Source: Vicinamibacterales bacterium (lineage in GTDB: Bacteria; Acidobacteriota; Vicinamibacteria; Vicinamibacterales; UBA8438). From it: a DNA stretch of 64,000 bases. The notes under the pieces were generated by a model. The model worked only from the letters and a program-made list of their open reading frames with translations, did not search any database and had not been told where the DNA came from. Where the stretch lies: assembly GCA_958296065.1 (NCBI GenBank), contig CATQHX010000040.1:1-64000 (forward strand). Reading direction: 5' to 3'. Of this stretch, positions 56,155 through 64,000 are shown piece after piece. The translations under genes and the position numbers were made by a program. The stretch's first letter is position 1. The number at the start of each line of letters is the position of its first letter.

Positions 56155-56787
56155 TCACGCCAGCGATTGTAGCACGCGGTCCCACGCCACCGCCCCTTCC
56201 CGCACCAGCACCGGCGCGGCGCCGCGAACGTCCACGATCGTCGAGGGCGCTCCGCCCCTGGCGGGTCCGCCGTCGACCAGCACGGCCAGTTCAGGAGCCA
56301 GACTGGCGGCCACCCCGCCGGCGTCGGCGGCCGGTGGCTCCCCGCTCCGATTCGCACTCGTGGCCGTGATAGGGTGTTCGAAGGCTGCCGCGAGCCGGCG
56401 CGCCAAACGATGCGCCGGCACCCGGATTGCCACGGTGCCGGCCTCGGTCAGCAACCGTGGATCGACCGTCGCCGATGCGTCCAGCACGATCGAGACGGGA
56501 CCGGGCCACCAGCGGTCGGCCACTCGGCGCGCAAGCCGGGTCACGTGCCGGGCGACCAGGCCGACTTGGCCGCTGTCGGCGGCCACGAGCGGCACTGCCA
56601 GACCAGCCGGGCGCCGCTTGAGCGCAAACAGTCTGCGGGCCGCATCCGCCCGTCTGGGATCCACCGCGAGCCCGTACAGCGTATCCGTCGGGAAGGCGAC
56701 CACGTCACCCGCAGCCAACGCCTCGACAGCCTTGCGCAGGACCCCGGGATCGGGATGCTCCGGGTCGAGAGTCAGCCATTGCGGCAC
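56155..56787 (-). CDS. tsaC: Threonylcarbamoyl-AMP synthase (TsaC/Sua5 type)
   Basis: The 210-residue YrdC-fold enzyme makes threonylcarbamoyl-AMP for the t6A modification of tRNAs reading ANN codons. Marks are VVAFPTDTLYGLAVDP, LFALKRRPAGLAVPLV (the usual KxRP), WWPGPVSIVLD, VAIRVPAHRLARRL and TATSANRSGEPPA. It lacks the extra Sua5 C-terminal domain. I chose the GTG at 56787; an ATG at 56889 would add an unlike N-terminus. Confidence 0.88.
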   Translation of the reverse strand: MPQWLTLDPEHPDPGVLRKAVEALAAGDVVAFPTDTLYGLAVDPRRADAARRLFALKRRPAGLAVPLVAADSGQVGLVARHVTRLARRVADRWWPGPVSIVLDASATVDPRLLTEAGTVAIRVPAHRLARRLAAAFEHPITATSANRSGEPPAADAGGVAASLAPELAVLVDGGPARGGAPSTIVDVRGAAPVLVREGAVAWDRVLQSLA

Positions 56788-56979
56788 GGAACAGTCACGC
56801 CATGACGTCACGTCAATCGCCCGGAACGCCCTCTCGCTCGCGGAAGCCGCGTGTCCGCGCACCACTGCCCCGCCAGAAGGGCGGCGCACACGAAGACAAG
56901 ACCCGACGCCCGTTCCGGCGCCGCAAGCATCGCAAGAGCGGCGATAGCAACGGCGGCTGAAACCGGCAGCCCACGGTGG

Positions 56980-57972
56980 TCAGAAGCGCAGTCCTCGCCG
57001 GCCGGCCTGTTCCTTGACGTGAATCGTGTCGATGAACTGGACCCGATGGGGACTGGTCTGCATGACGACCGAACTGGTGCGACACCCCTCTCCGAAGAAC
57101 CGTACGCCCTTCATCAGCGCTCCCTCGGTCACACCGGTTGCCGCGAAGACGAGTTGCCTGCCGGACGCCAGGTCCGCCGACGTGTAGATTCGCCGCGGCT
57201 CGTCGATGCCCATGGATTTCGCGCGGGCTTCCTTCTCCGGCGTATCGATGATCAGGCGCGCGAAGATCTCGCCGCCGAGACAGCGCATCGCGGCCGCCGC
57301 CAGCACCCCCTCGGGAGCGCCCCCGCTGCCCATCACCGCATGGATGCCGCTGCCGACCACCGCCGCTCCGATGGCCGCGGTGAGATCGCCGTCGCCGATG
57401 AGCCGAATGCGCGCGCCCGTCTCGCGGATCTCGTCGATCAGCGACTCGTGCCGCTTGCGGTCGAGAACGACCACTACAAGGTCCTCCACACCGCGGTCGA
57501 GGCACCGGGCGATCTGCTTGAGGTTGTGCGCGACCGGCGCGTCGAGATTCACCGCGTTCTTCGACTGAGCGCCGACCACCAGCTTCTGCATGTAGATGTC
57601 CGGGGCGTGCAGCAGCCCGCCGCGCTCGGACGCAGCCAGCACCGCAATGGCCCGCGGAGCCCCCGTGGCGCACAGATTCGTGCCCTCCAGAGGGTCGACG
57701 GCGATGTCGATTTCCGGCAACCCTTCCGCGCCGTTCGCGCCCTGGCCGACTCGCTCCCCGATGTACAGCATCGGGGCCTTGTCGCGCTCCCCTTCCCCAA
57801 TCACGATCCGGCCGTCGATCGGCACGTGATCGAGACGGGCCCGCATCGCCTCCACCGCCACACGGTCGGAACGATGGCGGTCACCAAGCCCCATCGTGTG
57901 CGCGCAGGCGATCGCCGCCTGCTCGACGACGTCGAGAAAGTCGTACGCCAGTTCCTCGTTCGTGGTCGTCAT
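56980..57972 (-). CDS. glpX: Class II fructose-1,6-bisphosphatase (GlpX)
   Basis: The 330-residue protein has [18 protein letters not shown], the metal motif DPLEGTNL, and [20 protein letters not shown], the standard GlpX pattern. It removes phosphate from fructose-1,6-bisphosphate in gluconeogenesis. The ATG overlaps the stop of an acyl-CoA dehydrogenase gene, an unusual partner that would tie fatty-acid or amino-acid use to sugar synthesis. Confidence 0.95.
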   Translation of the reverse strand: MTTTNEELAYDFLDVVEQAAIACAHTMGLGDRHRSDRVAVEAMRARLDHVPIDGRIVIGEGERDKAPMLYIGERVGQGANGAEGLPEIDIAVDPLEGTNLCATGAPRAIAVLAASERGGLLHAPDIYMQKLVVGAQSKNAVNLDAPVAHNLKQIARCLDRGVEDLVVVVLDRKRHESLIDEIRETGARIRLIGDGDLTAAIGAAVVGSGIHAVMGSGGAPEGVLAAAAMRCLGGEIFARLIIDTPEKEARAKSMGIDEPRRIYTSADLASGRQLVFAATGVTEGALMKGVRFFGEGCRTSSVVMQTSPHRVQFIDTIHVKEQAGRRGLRF

Positions 57973-59183
57973 GCCTCTACCGCCTCCCGGTACGGCGGCA
58001 ACTGACACCGCGTCGGCTTGTCCACCCGATATCCCAACGCGTAGTCGGCCTGCATGATCTTGTGGATCTCGCGCGTGCCCTCGTAAATCACGGCGCCCTT
58101 GCAGTTGCGGTAGAACCGGCCGACCGGGTACTCGTCGGAGTAGCCGTTGGCGCCGTGAATCTGCACGGCGTCGCCCGCCGCACGCTCTGACGCGACGGTG
58201 GCGAACCACTTGGCCAGACCGGTCTCGCGCGTGCTGCGGCGCCCCTCGTTCTTGAGCCAGGCGGAACGCATCCAGAGCAGCCGGGCCGCCTGGTAGTCCG
58301 ACTCCATCTGGGCGATCATCTCCTTGACGAGCTGGTGCTGCCCGATCGGCACCCCGAACGTCTTGCGGTCCCTGGCATACGCGACGCTCGCATCCCGGCA
58401 CGCCCGGACCAACCCGGTCGCGCCCGCCGAAACGCTCAGGCGCCCCTGGTCGAGCGCGAACATCGCAATCTTGAAGCCTTCGCCCTCGCGGCCGACCAGG
58501 TTCTGTTCGGGAACCTCGACCTCGTCCATCTTGAAAAACCCCGTGTTGCCGGCGAGAATCCCCCACTTCTCGGTCAGGGTCCCGCTGGAGAATCCGGGGA
58601 AGCTTCGCTCCACCAGGAACGCGCTGATACCGGAAACGTCGCGCTTCTGCTTCTTTTCCAGGTCGCTGTAGGCGAACACCAGAAAATGATCCGCCACGTC
58701 GGCGAGCGAAATCCACATCTTCTCGCCGGTGATCACGTAACGGTCTCCGCGCTTGACGGCCACGGTCTGGATGCCGCGGACATCGCTGCCCGCGCCCGGC
58801 TCGGTAAGCCCGTAGCTCGCGATCTTCCGCCCCTGGGCCTGCGGTACGAGGTAGCGCCGCTTCTGGTCCTCCGTCCCCCAGGCCAGCAAGGTCAGGGAGT
58901 TCAGCGCCAGGTGCACCGACAGAATCACGCGCAGCGACGTGTCGACGTACTCGGTCTCCTCGCACGCCAGCCCGTAGCTCAGATAGTCCATGCCGGCGCC
59001 GCCGTACTCCCGCGGGACGCACATTCCCAAGAGCCCGAGATCGGCCATCTGCGTGAGGATGGCCGGATCGAACCGATGCTCGCGGTCCAGCTCGCGAATT
59101 CGCGGAGCCACCTCGCGCCCGGCCCATTCCCGCACGGATTGCTCCAGCAGTCTCTGTTCCTCGGTCAACTCGAGATCGAACAT
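57969..59183 (-). CDS. Acyl-CoA dehydrogenase
   Basis: The 404-residue flavoenzyme has [71 protein letters not shown] and the catalytic glutamate in YEGTREI (E368). It makes the first double bond in beta-oxidation or a short branched-chain acyl-CoA. ATG at 59183 gives the family N-terminus ([20 protein letters not shown]); the open frame upstream is not family-like. Its stop overlaps the glpX start by four bases. Confidence 0.94.
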   Translation of the reverse strand: MFDLELTEEQRLLEQSVREWAGREVAPRIRELDREHRFDPAILTQMADLGLLGMCVPREYGGAGMDYLSYGLACEETEYVDTSLRVILSVHLALNSLTLLAWGTEDQKRRYLVPQAQGRKIASYGLTEPGAGSDVRGIQTVAVKRGDRYVITGEKMWISLADVADHFLVFAYSDLEKKQKRDVSGISAFLVERSFPGFSSGTLTEKWGILAGNTGFFKMDEVEVPEQNLVGREGEGFKIAMFALDQGRLSVSAGATGLVRACRDASVAYARDRKTFGVPIGQHQLVKEMIAQMESDYQAARLLWMRSAWLKNEGRRSTRETGLAKWFATVASERAAGDAVQIHGANGYSDEYPVGRFYRNCKGAVIYEGTREIHKIMQADYALGYRVDKPTRCQLPPYREAVEA

Positions 59184-59233
59184 CTGTGTCTGAATCCCCT
59201 CTGTAAGTAGCCTGCCGTGTTGAGTCGATCCCG

Positions 59234-60025
59234 TCAGGGACGGCTGACGACGACCCGCGCGCCCCGCCGGAGTGACAGCCTGGCCGCCGCGCTGGTCGAG
59301 TTCGCAGCGATCTCCAGGTGGTCCGTGCTGCCGATCAGCGCGCACACCTCCTCGGAACCGATGTCCGCGTAGGTCTCGACGAGACGTCCGATGCTCTCGG
59401 CGCCCACCTCGATCTGGATGGCGCCGCTACGGCAGAGGCCCTCGAACGACTTCCGATCGACGTTGGTAATCAGATTGCCGAACTTGTCCACCCGCAAGAC
59501 CTCGCCGGCGATTCTCCCCTCCTCCACCTCCGGAGTCGGAATCTCGATGCTGCGGTAGTCGCTCAACGGCCGCCCCAGGGCCGTCAACTGAATACCCTTC
59601 GCCAGCCATGCCGCGCCGGGAGCGAAGCGATCGCGACCCTCGAAGGTACGGCTCACCGTCGGGCGGGCGTACCGGCGCTCGGTCAGCTCGACCACGCGTC
59701 TGGGCGCCGCAGCCCTGAACACCGCCGTCAGCACCCCGTTGTCCGGAGCCACGAACCGATAGTCGCCAGCCTCGGCCGCCAGCCCGCGGCGCGCCGACCC
59801 GACTCCCGGATCGACGACGGCCAGAAAGACAGTTCCGGCAGGAAAGTACCGGTAGGCGGCGGCCAACTCCAGGCCCCCGGTCAGCACGTCATGGGGCGGC
59901 ACATCGTGAGAGATATCGACGAGCGTCGCCTCCGGACAGATTCCCAGCACCACTCCCTTCATCGCGCCCACGTAGTGGTCTGTGGTGCCGAAGTCGGTCA
60001 GCAGGGCAACAATCGGTCGGGCCAT
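59234..60025 (-). CDS. SAM hydroxide adenosyltransferase (DUF62 family)
   Basis: The 263-residue protein has the DUF62 marks: [73 protein letters not shown] and [11 protein letters not shown]. Most family members hydrolyse S-adenosylmethionine to adenosine and methionine; fluorinases and chlorinases are the halide-using branch, but nothing here suggests that. It lies 18 bases after the methyltransferase gene. Confidence 0.92.
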   Translation of the reverse strand: MARPIVALLTDFGTTDHYVGAMKGVVLGICPEATLVDISHDVPPHDVLTGGLELAAAYRYFPAGTVFLAVVDPGVGSARRGLAAEAGDYRFVAPDNGVLTAVFRAAAPRRVVELTERRYARPTVSRTFEGRDRFAPGAAWLAKGIQLTALGRPLSDYRSIEIPTPEVEEGRIAGEVLRVDKFGNLITNVDRKSFEGLCRSGAIQIEVGAESIGRLVETYADIGSEEVCALIGSTDHLEIAANSTSAAARLSLRRGARVVVSRP

Positions 60026-60043
60026 CCTGGGGAGACTTGCACA

Positions 60044-60778
60044 TCAACGGCGTGCGGGCAACGCCATGGACGTGGGTTGCCGGTTCGCCTGCGACGGCTT
60101 CCGGAACAACATTTCGTATGCCCGCGTCGCGAGCAGGAACGTATCGACCACGGCGAGCCCGCGGAATGTTTCCATGACTTCACGACTGGTGAGCACGCGC
60201 GCCTGCCGTGACGGGCTGGAATGGAACTGCCGCCTCAGCCTCTCGCGGTCGACGATCTCGTACGTGGCGTACCCGCATTCGGCCCGCCACTCGCCACTGA
60301 AGCCCAGAACCAGCACGCCGTGCGGCCGCAGCATGGCGGTGATTCGCGATGCCAACAGACGGGCTTCCGTTACCGTCAGGTGCTCGAGCACGTCCCAGCA
60401 GAGCACCGCATCCACACTCTCGGCGGCCTGTCCCACCCGCGCGGTCAACCAGGCCCCGATCTCTTCCTCGGAGGGCCTCTCGTCGGCGGCACCCGGACCC
60501 AGGTCGGCATAAAGGTCGGCAACGACGACCTTGCACCCCAGCTCCGAGGTGAAGAAAGCCACGTTGCCGCCAACCACCCGTCCGAGATCGAGCACCACCG
60601 GCGACTGCCTGGTTCGCAGCACGTCGACCAGGATGCCGATTGCCCGCGTCGGAACGAGCCTTTCCGGGACCGAGAGCACATCGTCGGCCGGTGACGATGG
60701 TTCCCTCCGACCGGATCGCCCGCCCCCGAACCGTGTGACCACACCCGAGAGGCCGCTGAGCCGCGCGCCTCCAGTCAC
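60044..60778 (-). CDS. Class I SAM-dependent methyltransferase
   Basis: The 244-residue protein has a Rossmann core with the SAM motif VVLDLGRVVGGNVAFFTSEL, then a motif-II-like CKVVVADLYADL and the catalytic-region DAVLCWDVLEHLTVTEARLL. The glycine-rich loop differs from the common D-L-G-x-G-x-G. The GTG start at 60778 stands 73 bases after the bactofilin gene; an upstream operon with bactofilin 2 is likely. The substrate is unknown. Confidence 0.8.
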   Translation of the reverse strand: MTGGARLSGLSGVVTRFGGGRSGRREPSSPADDVLSVPERLVPTRAIGILVDVLRTRQSPVVLDLGRVVGGNVAFFTSELGCKVVVADLYADLGPGAADERPSEEEIGAWLTARVGQAAESVDAVLCWDVLEHLTVTEARLLASRITAMLRPHGVLVLGFSGEWRAECGYATYEIVDRERLRRQFHSSPSRQARVLTSREVMETFRGLAVVDTFLLATRAYEMLFRKPSQANRQPTSMALPARR

Positions 60779-60851
60779 TGGACAACCTCCTGGAGCCGCG
60801 GGTCGTCAGGCGAAACCGTCGCGACCCGCGGCGGCGCAGCGGATCCGCCGC

Positions 60852-61430
60852 CTACCTTCCCTGTCGTCCGCCTGTCGGCCGTCCCACCCTCGGTCCCGGC
60901 GCGTTGCCTTGGGGTGGCGGAGCAGGCGTCTTGGCCGGGGCGGGAGTCTTGGCGGCGGTCTCCCTCGGCTTGGAATCGGCGCCGCCACGGCCCATATCGA
61001 CACTGCCGCGGAAGTGCGCACCGTCGGCGATGGCGATACGGGGTGCAGTTATGTCCCCGTCCACCGCTCCGTTCTCGCGAATGCTGACGATGTCGACCGC
61101 CGTGATCTTGCCAGTGACGCGGCCGAGGATGTCCACCGACTTGGCGAACAGCAGGTCAGCCTTGATCTTGCCGTTGGGACCGACCGTCAACGCGTTGTCC
61201 CGCAACTCGATCTTGCCCTCGAACTGCCCTTCGATGGTCAGGTTCTCGCTGCCGCTCAACTCGCCCTTGATGATGACGGACTTGCCAATATTGACCACGT
61301 CCCTCGAAACCGGCCTTTCCCCTTCTGACGCTCGTCTCGGCCCACCGGCGCTGGCAAGACCGGCCAGAGGATGCTCCTCCACGTCGGCGCTGTCGGCAGG
61401 CGGGCGGACGACCTCGTCACGTTTCCACAT
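60852..61430 (-). CDS. Bactofilin 2
   Basis: The 192-residue protein has a proline-rich N-terminal part, the bactofilin beta-helix (NIGKSVIIKGELSGSENLTI, GKIELRDNALTVGPNGKIKA, KSVDILGRVTGKITAVDIVS) and a Pro/Ala-rich tail (AKTPAPAKTPAPPPQ). GGAGGG lies six bases ahead of the ATG at 61430. It is distinct from bactofilin 1 at 19204 in length and tail. Co-direction with the methyltransferase and SAM hydrolase suggests an operon. Confidence 0.93.
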   Translation of the reverse strand: MWKRDEVVRPPADSADVEEHPLAGLASAGGPRRASEGERPVSRDVVNIGKSVIIKGELSGSENLTIEGQFEGKIELRDNALTVGPNGKIKADLLFAKSVDILGRVTGKITAVDIVSIRENGAVDGDITAPRIAIADGAHFRGSVDMGRGGADSKPRETAAKTPAPAKTPAPPPQGNAPGPRVGRPTGGRQGR

Positions 61431-61638
61431 GAAATTCCCTCCGCTCCCCGGACAACACGATAGAGTCGCAAATCGGAGCGCTGATTTGGCTGGGTCAAGT
61501 ATACCGAAAGGCGTCTTCGTCGTGTCCAGCCCTTCATGGCCTGGTCCCCGCACGGTCGCGGGAGTCTCGACGTGCACGCGGACTCCCCGGCAGGCCGGCT
61601 TCGGCGAGGATCGGGGCCGCAGGGAGGCGATTTCGGGC

Positions 61639-61644
61639 TAGGAT
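61639..61644 (+). promoter_or_regulatory. -10 box for leaderless cysteine desulfurase transcript (candidate)
   Basis: TAGGAT ends eight bases before the ATG at 61653, and no ribosome site is in the gap. The 222-base region between this gene and bactofilin 2 also holds a TATACC-like box near 61499. Confidence 0.4.
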
Positions 61645-61652
61645 CAATCTGG

Positions 61653-62819
61653 ATGAGGCTCTACCTGGACCACAACGCCACGACACCGGTCGATCCGCGC
61701 GTGGCCGACGCCATGAACGACGCGGTCAGGCGATGCTTCGGGAACGCTTCGAGCATCCATGCGTTCGGTCAGGCGGCCAAGGCGGCCCTGGACGACGCAC
61801 GCTCCGCCACCGCCGAGCTGCTGGGCGCGCGAGCCAACGACGTGATCTTCACCGGCAGCGGCACCGAAGCCGACAATCTGGCCATTCGCGGCGTCGCCGA
61901 GGCGGCGCTGCCGGCCGGCCGGCGTCATCTCATCGCCTCGGCAATCGAGCACGAGGCCGTCCTCAACACGCTGAAGGCGCTGACGAAACGCGGCTGGACC
62001 TCGACGTTGCTCCCCGTCGGACCCTCCGGGGTCGTCGACCCGGCGGATCTCGAGGCGGCCATCACCGACCGCACGGCGATCGTCTCCATCATGCACGCCA
62101 ACAACGAGATCGGCACGGTGCAGCCGGTGGCGGAATTGGCCGGGATCGCGCACGCCCACGGCGCGCTGTTCCACACCGACGCCGTGCAGACGGCCGGCAA
62201 GCTCCCGATCGACGTGACTGCCCTCGGGGTCGACCTGCTCTCGATCTCGGCGCACAAGCTCAACGGCCCCAAGGGCGTGGGCGCGCTGTGGACCCGGCGC
62301 GGGATGCGCCTCGTGGCCCCCACGACCGGTGGCCGGCAGGAGCGCAATCGCCGCGCCGGCACCGAGAACGTGCCCGCGATCGCGGGGCTCGGCGTGGCTG
62401 CGGGTCTCGCCGCAAGCAAGCTGGCCGTGGAAGCGGGGCGGCTCGCCACCCTTCGGGACCGGCTCGAGGCGGGGCTGCTCGAGCGAGTGCCCGACTCGAC
62501 AGTCAACGGCAGCGGCGAGCGTGTTCCCAACACCACGAACATGAGCTTCCACGGTGTCGAAGCCGAAGCGCTGCTCATCGCGCTGGACCTGGAGGGTATC
62601 GCCGTCTCTACCGGGTCCGCCTGCTCGTCGGGCACGCTGCAGCCGTCGCACGTGCTCCGGGCGATGGGCCTGACGCCGCAGCGCGCCCAGAGCTCCATCC
62701 GCTTCAGTCTGGGACTCGGAAACACGGAAGCCGACGTCGAACGGGTCCTCGACGCGCTGCCTCCACTGGTAGTCAGGCTGCGAGCGCTCTCGCGTTCCCC
62801 GGCGCACGCTCACGCCTGA
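61653..62819 (+). CDS. Cysteine desulfurase (IscS/NifS type)
   Basis: The 388-residue PLP enzyme has YLDHNATTPVDPRV, HANNEIGTVQP, the PLP lysine in SISAHKLNGPKGVG (K202) and the active cysteine in STGSACSSGT (C324). It removes sulfur from cysteine and hands it on as a persulfide. The next gene, mnmA, is a natural acceptor. The start at 61653 fits the family; the open frame further upstream is not family-like. It may also serve Fe-S assembly, since no isc or suf cluster is in view. Confidence 0.94.
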   Translation: MRLYLDHNATTPVDPRVADAMNDAVRRCFGNASSIHAFGQAAKAALDDARSATAELLGARANDVIFTGSGTEADNLAIRGVAEAALPAGRRHLIASAIEHEAVLNTLKALTKRGWTSTLLPVGPSGVVDPADLEAAITDRTAIVSIMHANNEIGTVQPVAELAGIAHAHGALFHTDAVQTAGKLPIDVTALGVDLLSISAHKLNGPKGVGALWTRRGMRLVAPTTGGRQERNRRAGTENVPAIAGLGVAAGLAASKLAVEAGRLATLRDRLEAGLLERVPDSTVNGSGERVPNTTNMSFHGVEAEALLIALDLEGIAVSTGSACSSGTLQPSHVLRAMGLTPQRAQSSIRFSLGLGNTEADVERVLDALPPLVVRLRALSRSPAHAHA

Positions 62820-62868
62820 AGGCGGCGGGCGGTGCGGCCGGGCCTGCATGTACACTGGATCCGAACCC

Positions 62869-63942
62869 ATGCGAATCGTTGCCGCGATGTCGGGCGGCGT
62901 GGACTCGTCCGTGGCAGCCGCGCTGCTGGCTGCCGAGGGCCACGACGTGGTCGGGCTCTCCATGCAACTGTACGACCAGCGGGACGGCACGCAGTCGTTC
63001 GGCTCGTGCTGCACTCTCGACGACCTGCACGACGCGCGTCGGGTCGCCCGACGCATCGGCATCCCGCACTACATCGTCAACTTCGAGCGCCGGTTCGAGG
63101 AACGTGTGATCGCTCCGTTCGTGCAGGATTACGCGGCGGCGCGCACGCCGATCCCCTGCGTCCGCTGCAACAGCGACCTGAAGTTCGCGAGCCTGCTCGA
63201 CCGTGCGAGCGGATTCGACGCCGTTCAGGTAGCGACCGGCCACTACGCCCGGCTGGAGACCGGCCAGCGGAAGGACGGAAGCGGCACGGTCCGCAGACTC
63301 CGCCGCGCCGTGGACCGCACGAAGGACCAGTGCTACTTTCTCTTCTCGTTGACGCAGTCGCAACTGGCGCGGGCAAGCTTCCCGTTGGGCGACATGCTGA
63401 AGCGCGATGTGCGGGACTATGCGCACGACCGCGGCCTGCTCGTGGCGGACAAGCCCGACAGTCACGAGATCTGCTTCGTGCCGGACGGCGACTACGCGTC
63501 GTTCGTGGAACGACGGCTTCCCGCCGGCCCAAGCGGCGGTGCGGTGGTCGACGCGGACGGACACGTGCTGGGCCGTCACCAGGGAGTGCATCGGTTCACC
63601 GTGGGCCAGCGCAAGGGACTCGGAGTCGCGAGCCCCGTGCCCCTGTATGTGACCACCATCGACGCGGCGTCGAGTACCGTGACCGTCGGTCCTCGCAGCG
63701 CTCTCGAGAGGACTACCCTGACCGCGGGCGGCGTGAACTGGATCGAAGGACCGCCGCCGCCGGGATGCCCGGTCACGGCGCAGATTCGACATCACCATGC
63801 GCCGGCGCCGGCCCGCGTCTGGCCCCGCGACGAAGCCGCCTTGCGCCTGGAGTTCGATGAACCGCAGCCGGCCATCACGCCCGGTCAGGCCGTCGTGCTG
63901 TACGACGACGACATCGTGCTCGGCGGGGGCTGGATCGACTGA
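62869..63942 (+). CDS. mnmA: tRNA 2-thiouridylase MnmA
   Basis: The 357-residue enzyme puts sulfur on U34 of Glu, Gln and Lys tRNAs. It has the PP-loop SGGVDSS (8-14), the catalytic cysteines in PCVRCN (C97) and EICFV (C202), and VATGHYAR and FTVGQRKGLGV. The ATG at 62869 fits the family; an in-frame ATG at 62848 would add seven residues. It follows the cysteine desulfurase by 49 bases. Confidence 0.95.
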   Translation: MRIVAAMSGGVDSSVAAALLAAEGHDVVGLSMQLYDQRDGTQSFGSCCTLDDLHDARRVARRIGIPHYIVNFERRFEERVIAPFVQDYAAARTPIPCVRCNSDLKFASLLDRASGFDAVQVATGHYARLETGQRKDGSGTVRRLRRAVDRTKDQCYFLFSLTQSQLARASFPLGDMLKRDVRDYAHDRGLLVADKPDSHEICFVPDGDYASFVERRLPAGPSGGAVVDADGHVLGRHQGVHRFTVGQRKGLGVASPVPLYVTTIDAASSTVTVGPRSALERTTLTAGGVNWIEGPPPPGCPVTAQIRHHHAPAPARVWPRDEAALRLEFDEPQPAITPGQAVVLYDDDIVLGGGWID

Positions 63943-64000
63943 GCGCGGCCTCCCCCGGCGTGCCGGCTATTGCTCGCCGACGGCTGTTCCGACCGCCTGT

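Noticed and set aside
56823..56979. Hydrophobic reading between tsaC and glpX (minus strand, LPVSAAVAIAALAMLAAPE)
   Set aside because: Could be a small membrane protein, but there is no good start codon or ribosome site, and it has no recognisable family.
59234..60025. Halogenase (fluorinase/chlorinase) reading of the DUF62 protein
   Set aside because: No halogenated-product genes are nearby, and the overall pattern fits the common SAM hydroxide hydrolases.
63943..64000. Start of another gene at the right edge
   Set aside because: Only 58 bases remain and no start, ribosome site or motif can be judged.

Overview
The window is a GC-rich, densely coded stretch with many four-base stop/start overlaps and frequent GTG starts. 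Gene content points to an acidobacterium, most likely of the Vicinamibacteria type (inference). The signs are paired DUF1552/DUF1592 and DUF1501/DUF1553 secreted proteins, a DUF6152 protein, three members of a secreted family starting with an R-T-A-D-G-x-P-D-L motif, and a PASTA-domain gene inside the def-fmt-rsmB-rpe operon. There are two tRNA genes. I saw no rRNA, CRISPR array, transposase or prophage.

Layout. 1-8.2 kb holds exported catabolic and unknown proteins (DUF1552, DUF1592-type, ankyrin repeats, DUF481, a Tat-exported GFO/IDH/MocA oxidoreductase, a PQQ quinoprotein). The DUF1592 and ankyrin genes meet head to head and each has lost its 5' end. 8.2-15.8 kb has a sigma-54 activator and an operon for formyl-Met processing and rRNA methylation (def, fmt, rsmB), a PASTA protein, rpe, a YbgC-type thioesterase, a sugar epimerase and BamD. 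15.8-19.0 kb has pgsA and a sugar nucleotidyltransferase/phosphomannomutase pair. 19.1-22.9 kb has tRNA-Gly, a bactofilin, an ATP-grasp enzyme, an M20 hydrolase and a rhodanese lipoprotein. 22.9-23.5 kb (minus) carries a predicted selenoprotein with an in-frame UGA in a UxxC motif. 23.5-33.4 kb is a second exported-protein region (E/A-rich-tailed membrane protein, DUF1501, PSD1/DUF1553 with a LamG-like domain, DUF6152 and relatives). 33.4-36.8 kb has tRNA-Pro, MerR, Der GTPase, HU/IHF and a site-2 protease. 36.8-44.6 kb is the yicC-gmk-coaBC-udg-priA block plus an MsbA-like exporter; rpoZ is missing from its usual place. 44.6-54.1 kb is an exopolysaccharide locus (Ugd, three glycosyltransferases, a membrane PHP hydrolase, an initiating phosphoglycosyl transferase, a UDP-glucuronate decarboxylase). 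54.1-61.4 kb has a second CDP-alcohol phosphatidyltransferase, a TPR/SLH lipoprotein, TsaC, GlpX, an acyl-CoA dehydrogenase, a SAM hydroxide hydrolase, a methyltransferase and a second bactofilin. The window ends with cysteine desulfurase and MnmA, a tRNA thiolation pair.

How genes work together. ManC-like, ManB, Ugd and the decarboxylase would supply activated sugars. The phosphoglycosyl transferase loads the first sugar on undecaprenyl phosphate and the glycosyltransferases extend it; no flippase, polymerase or export machinery is visible here. IscS-type desulfurase feeds sulfur to MnmA.

The most notable signals are the predicted selenoprotein with a SECIS-like hairpin and an overlapping four-codon upstream ORF; two families of intergenic palindromic repeats; a TANNNT hexamer placed 7-8 bases before several start codons, suggesting leaderless mRNAs; and the broken head-to-head junction near base 2685.
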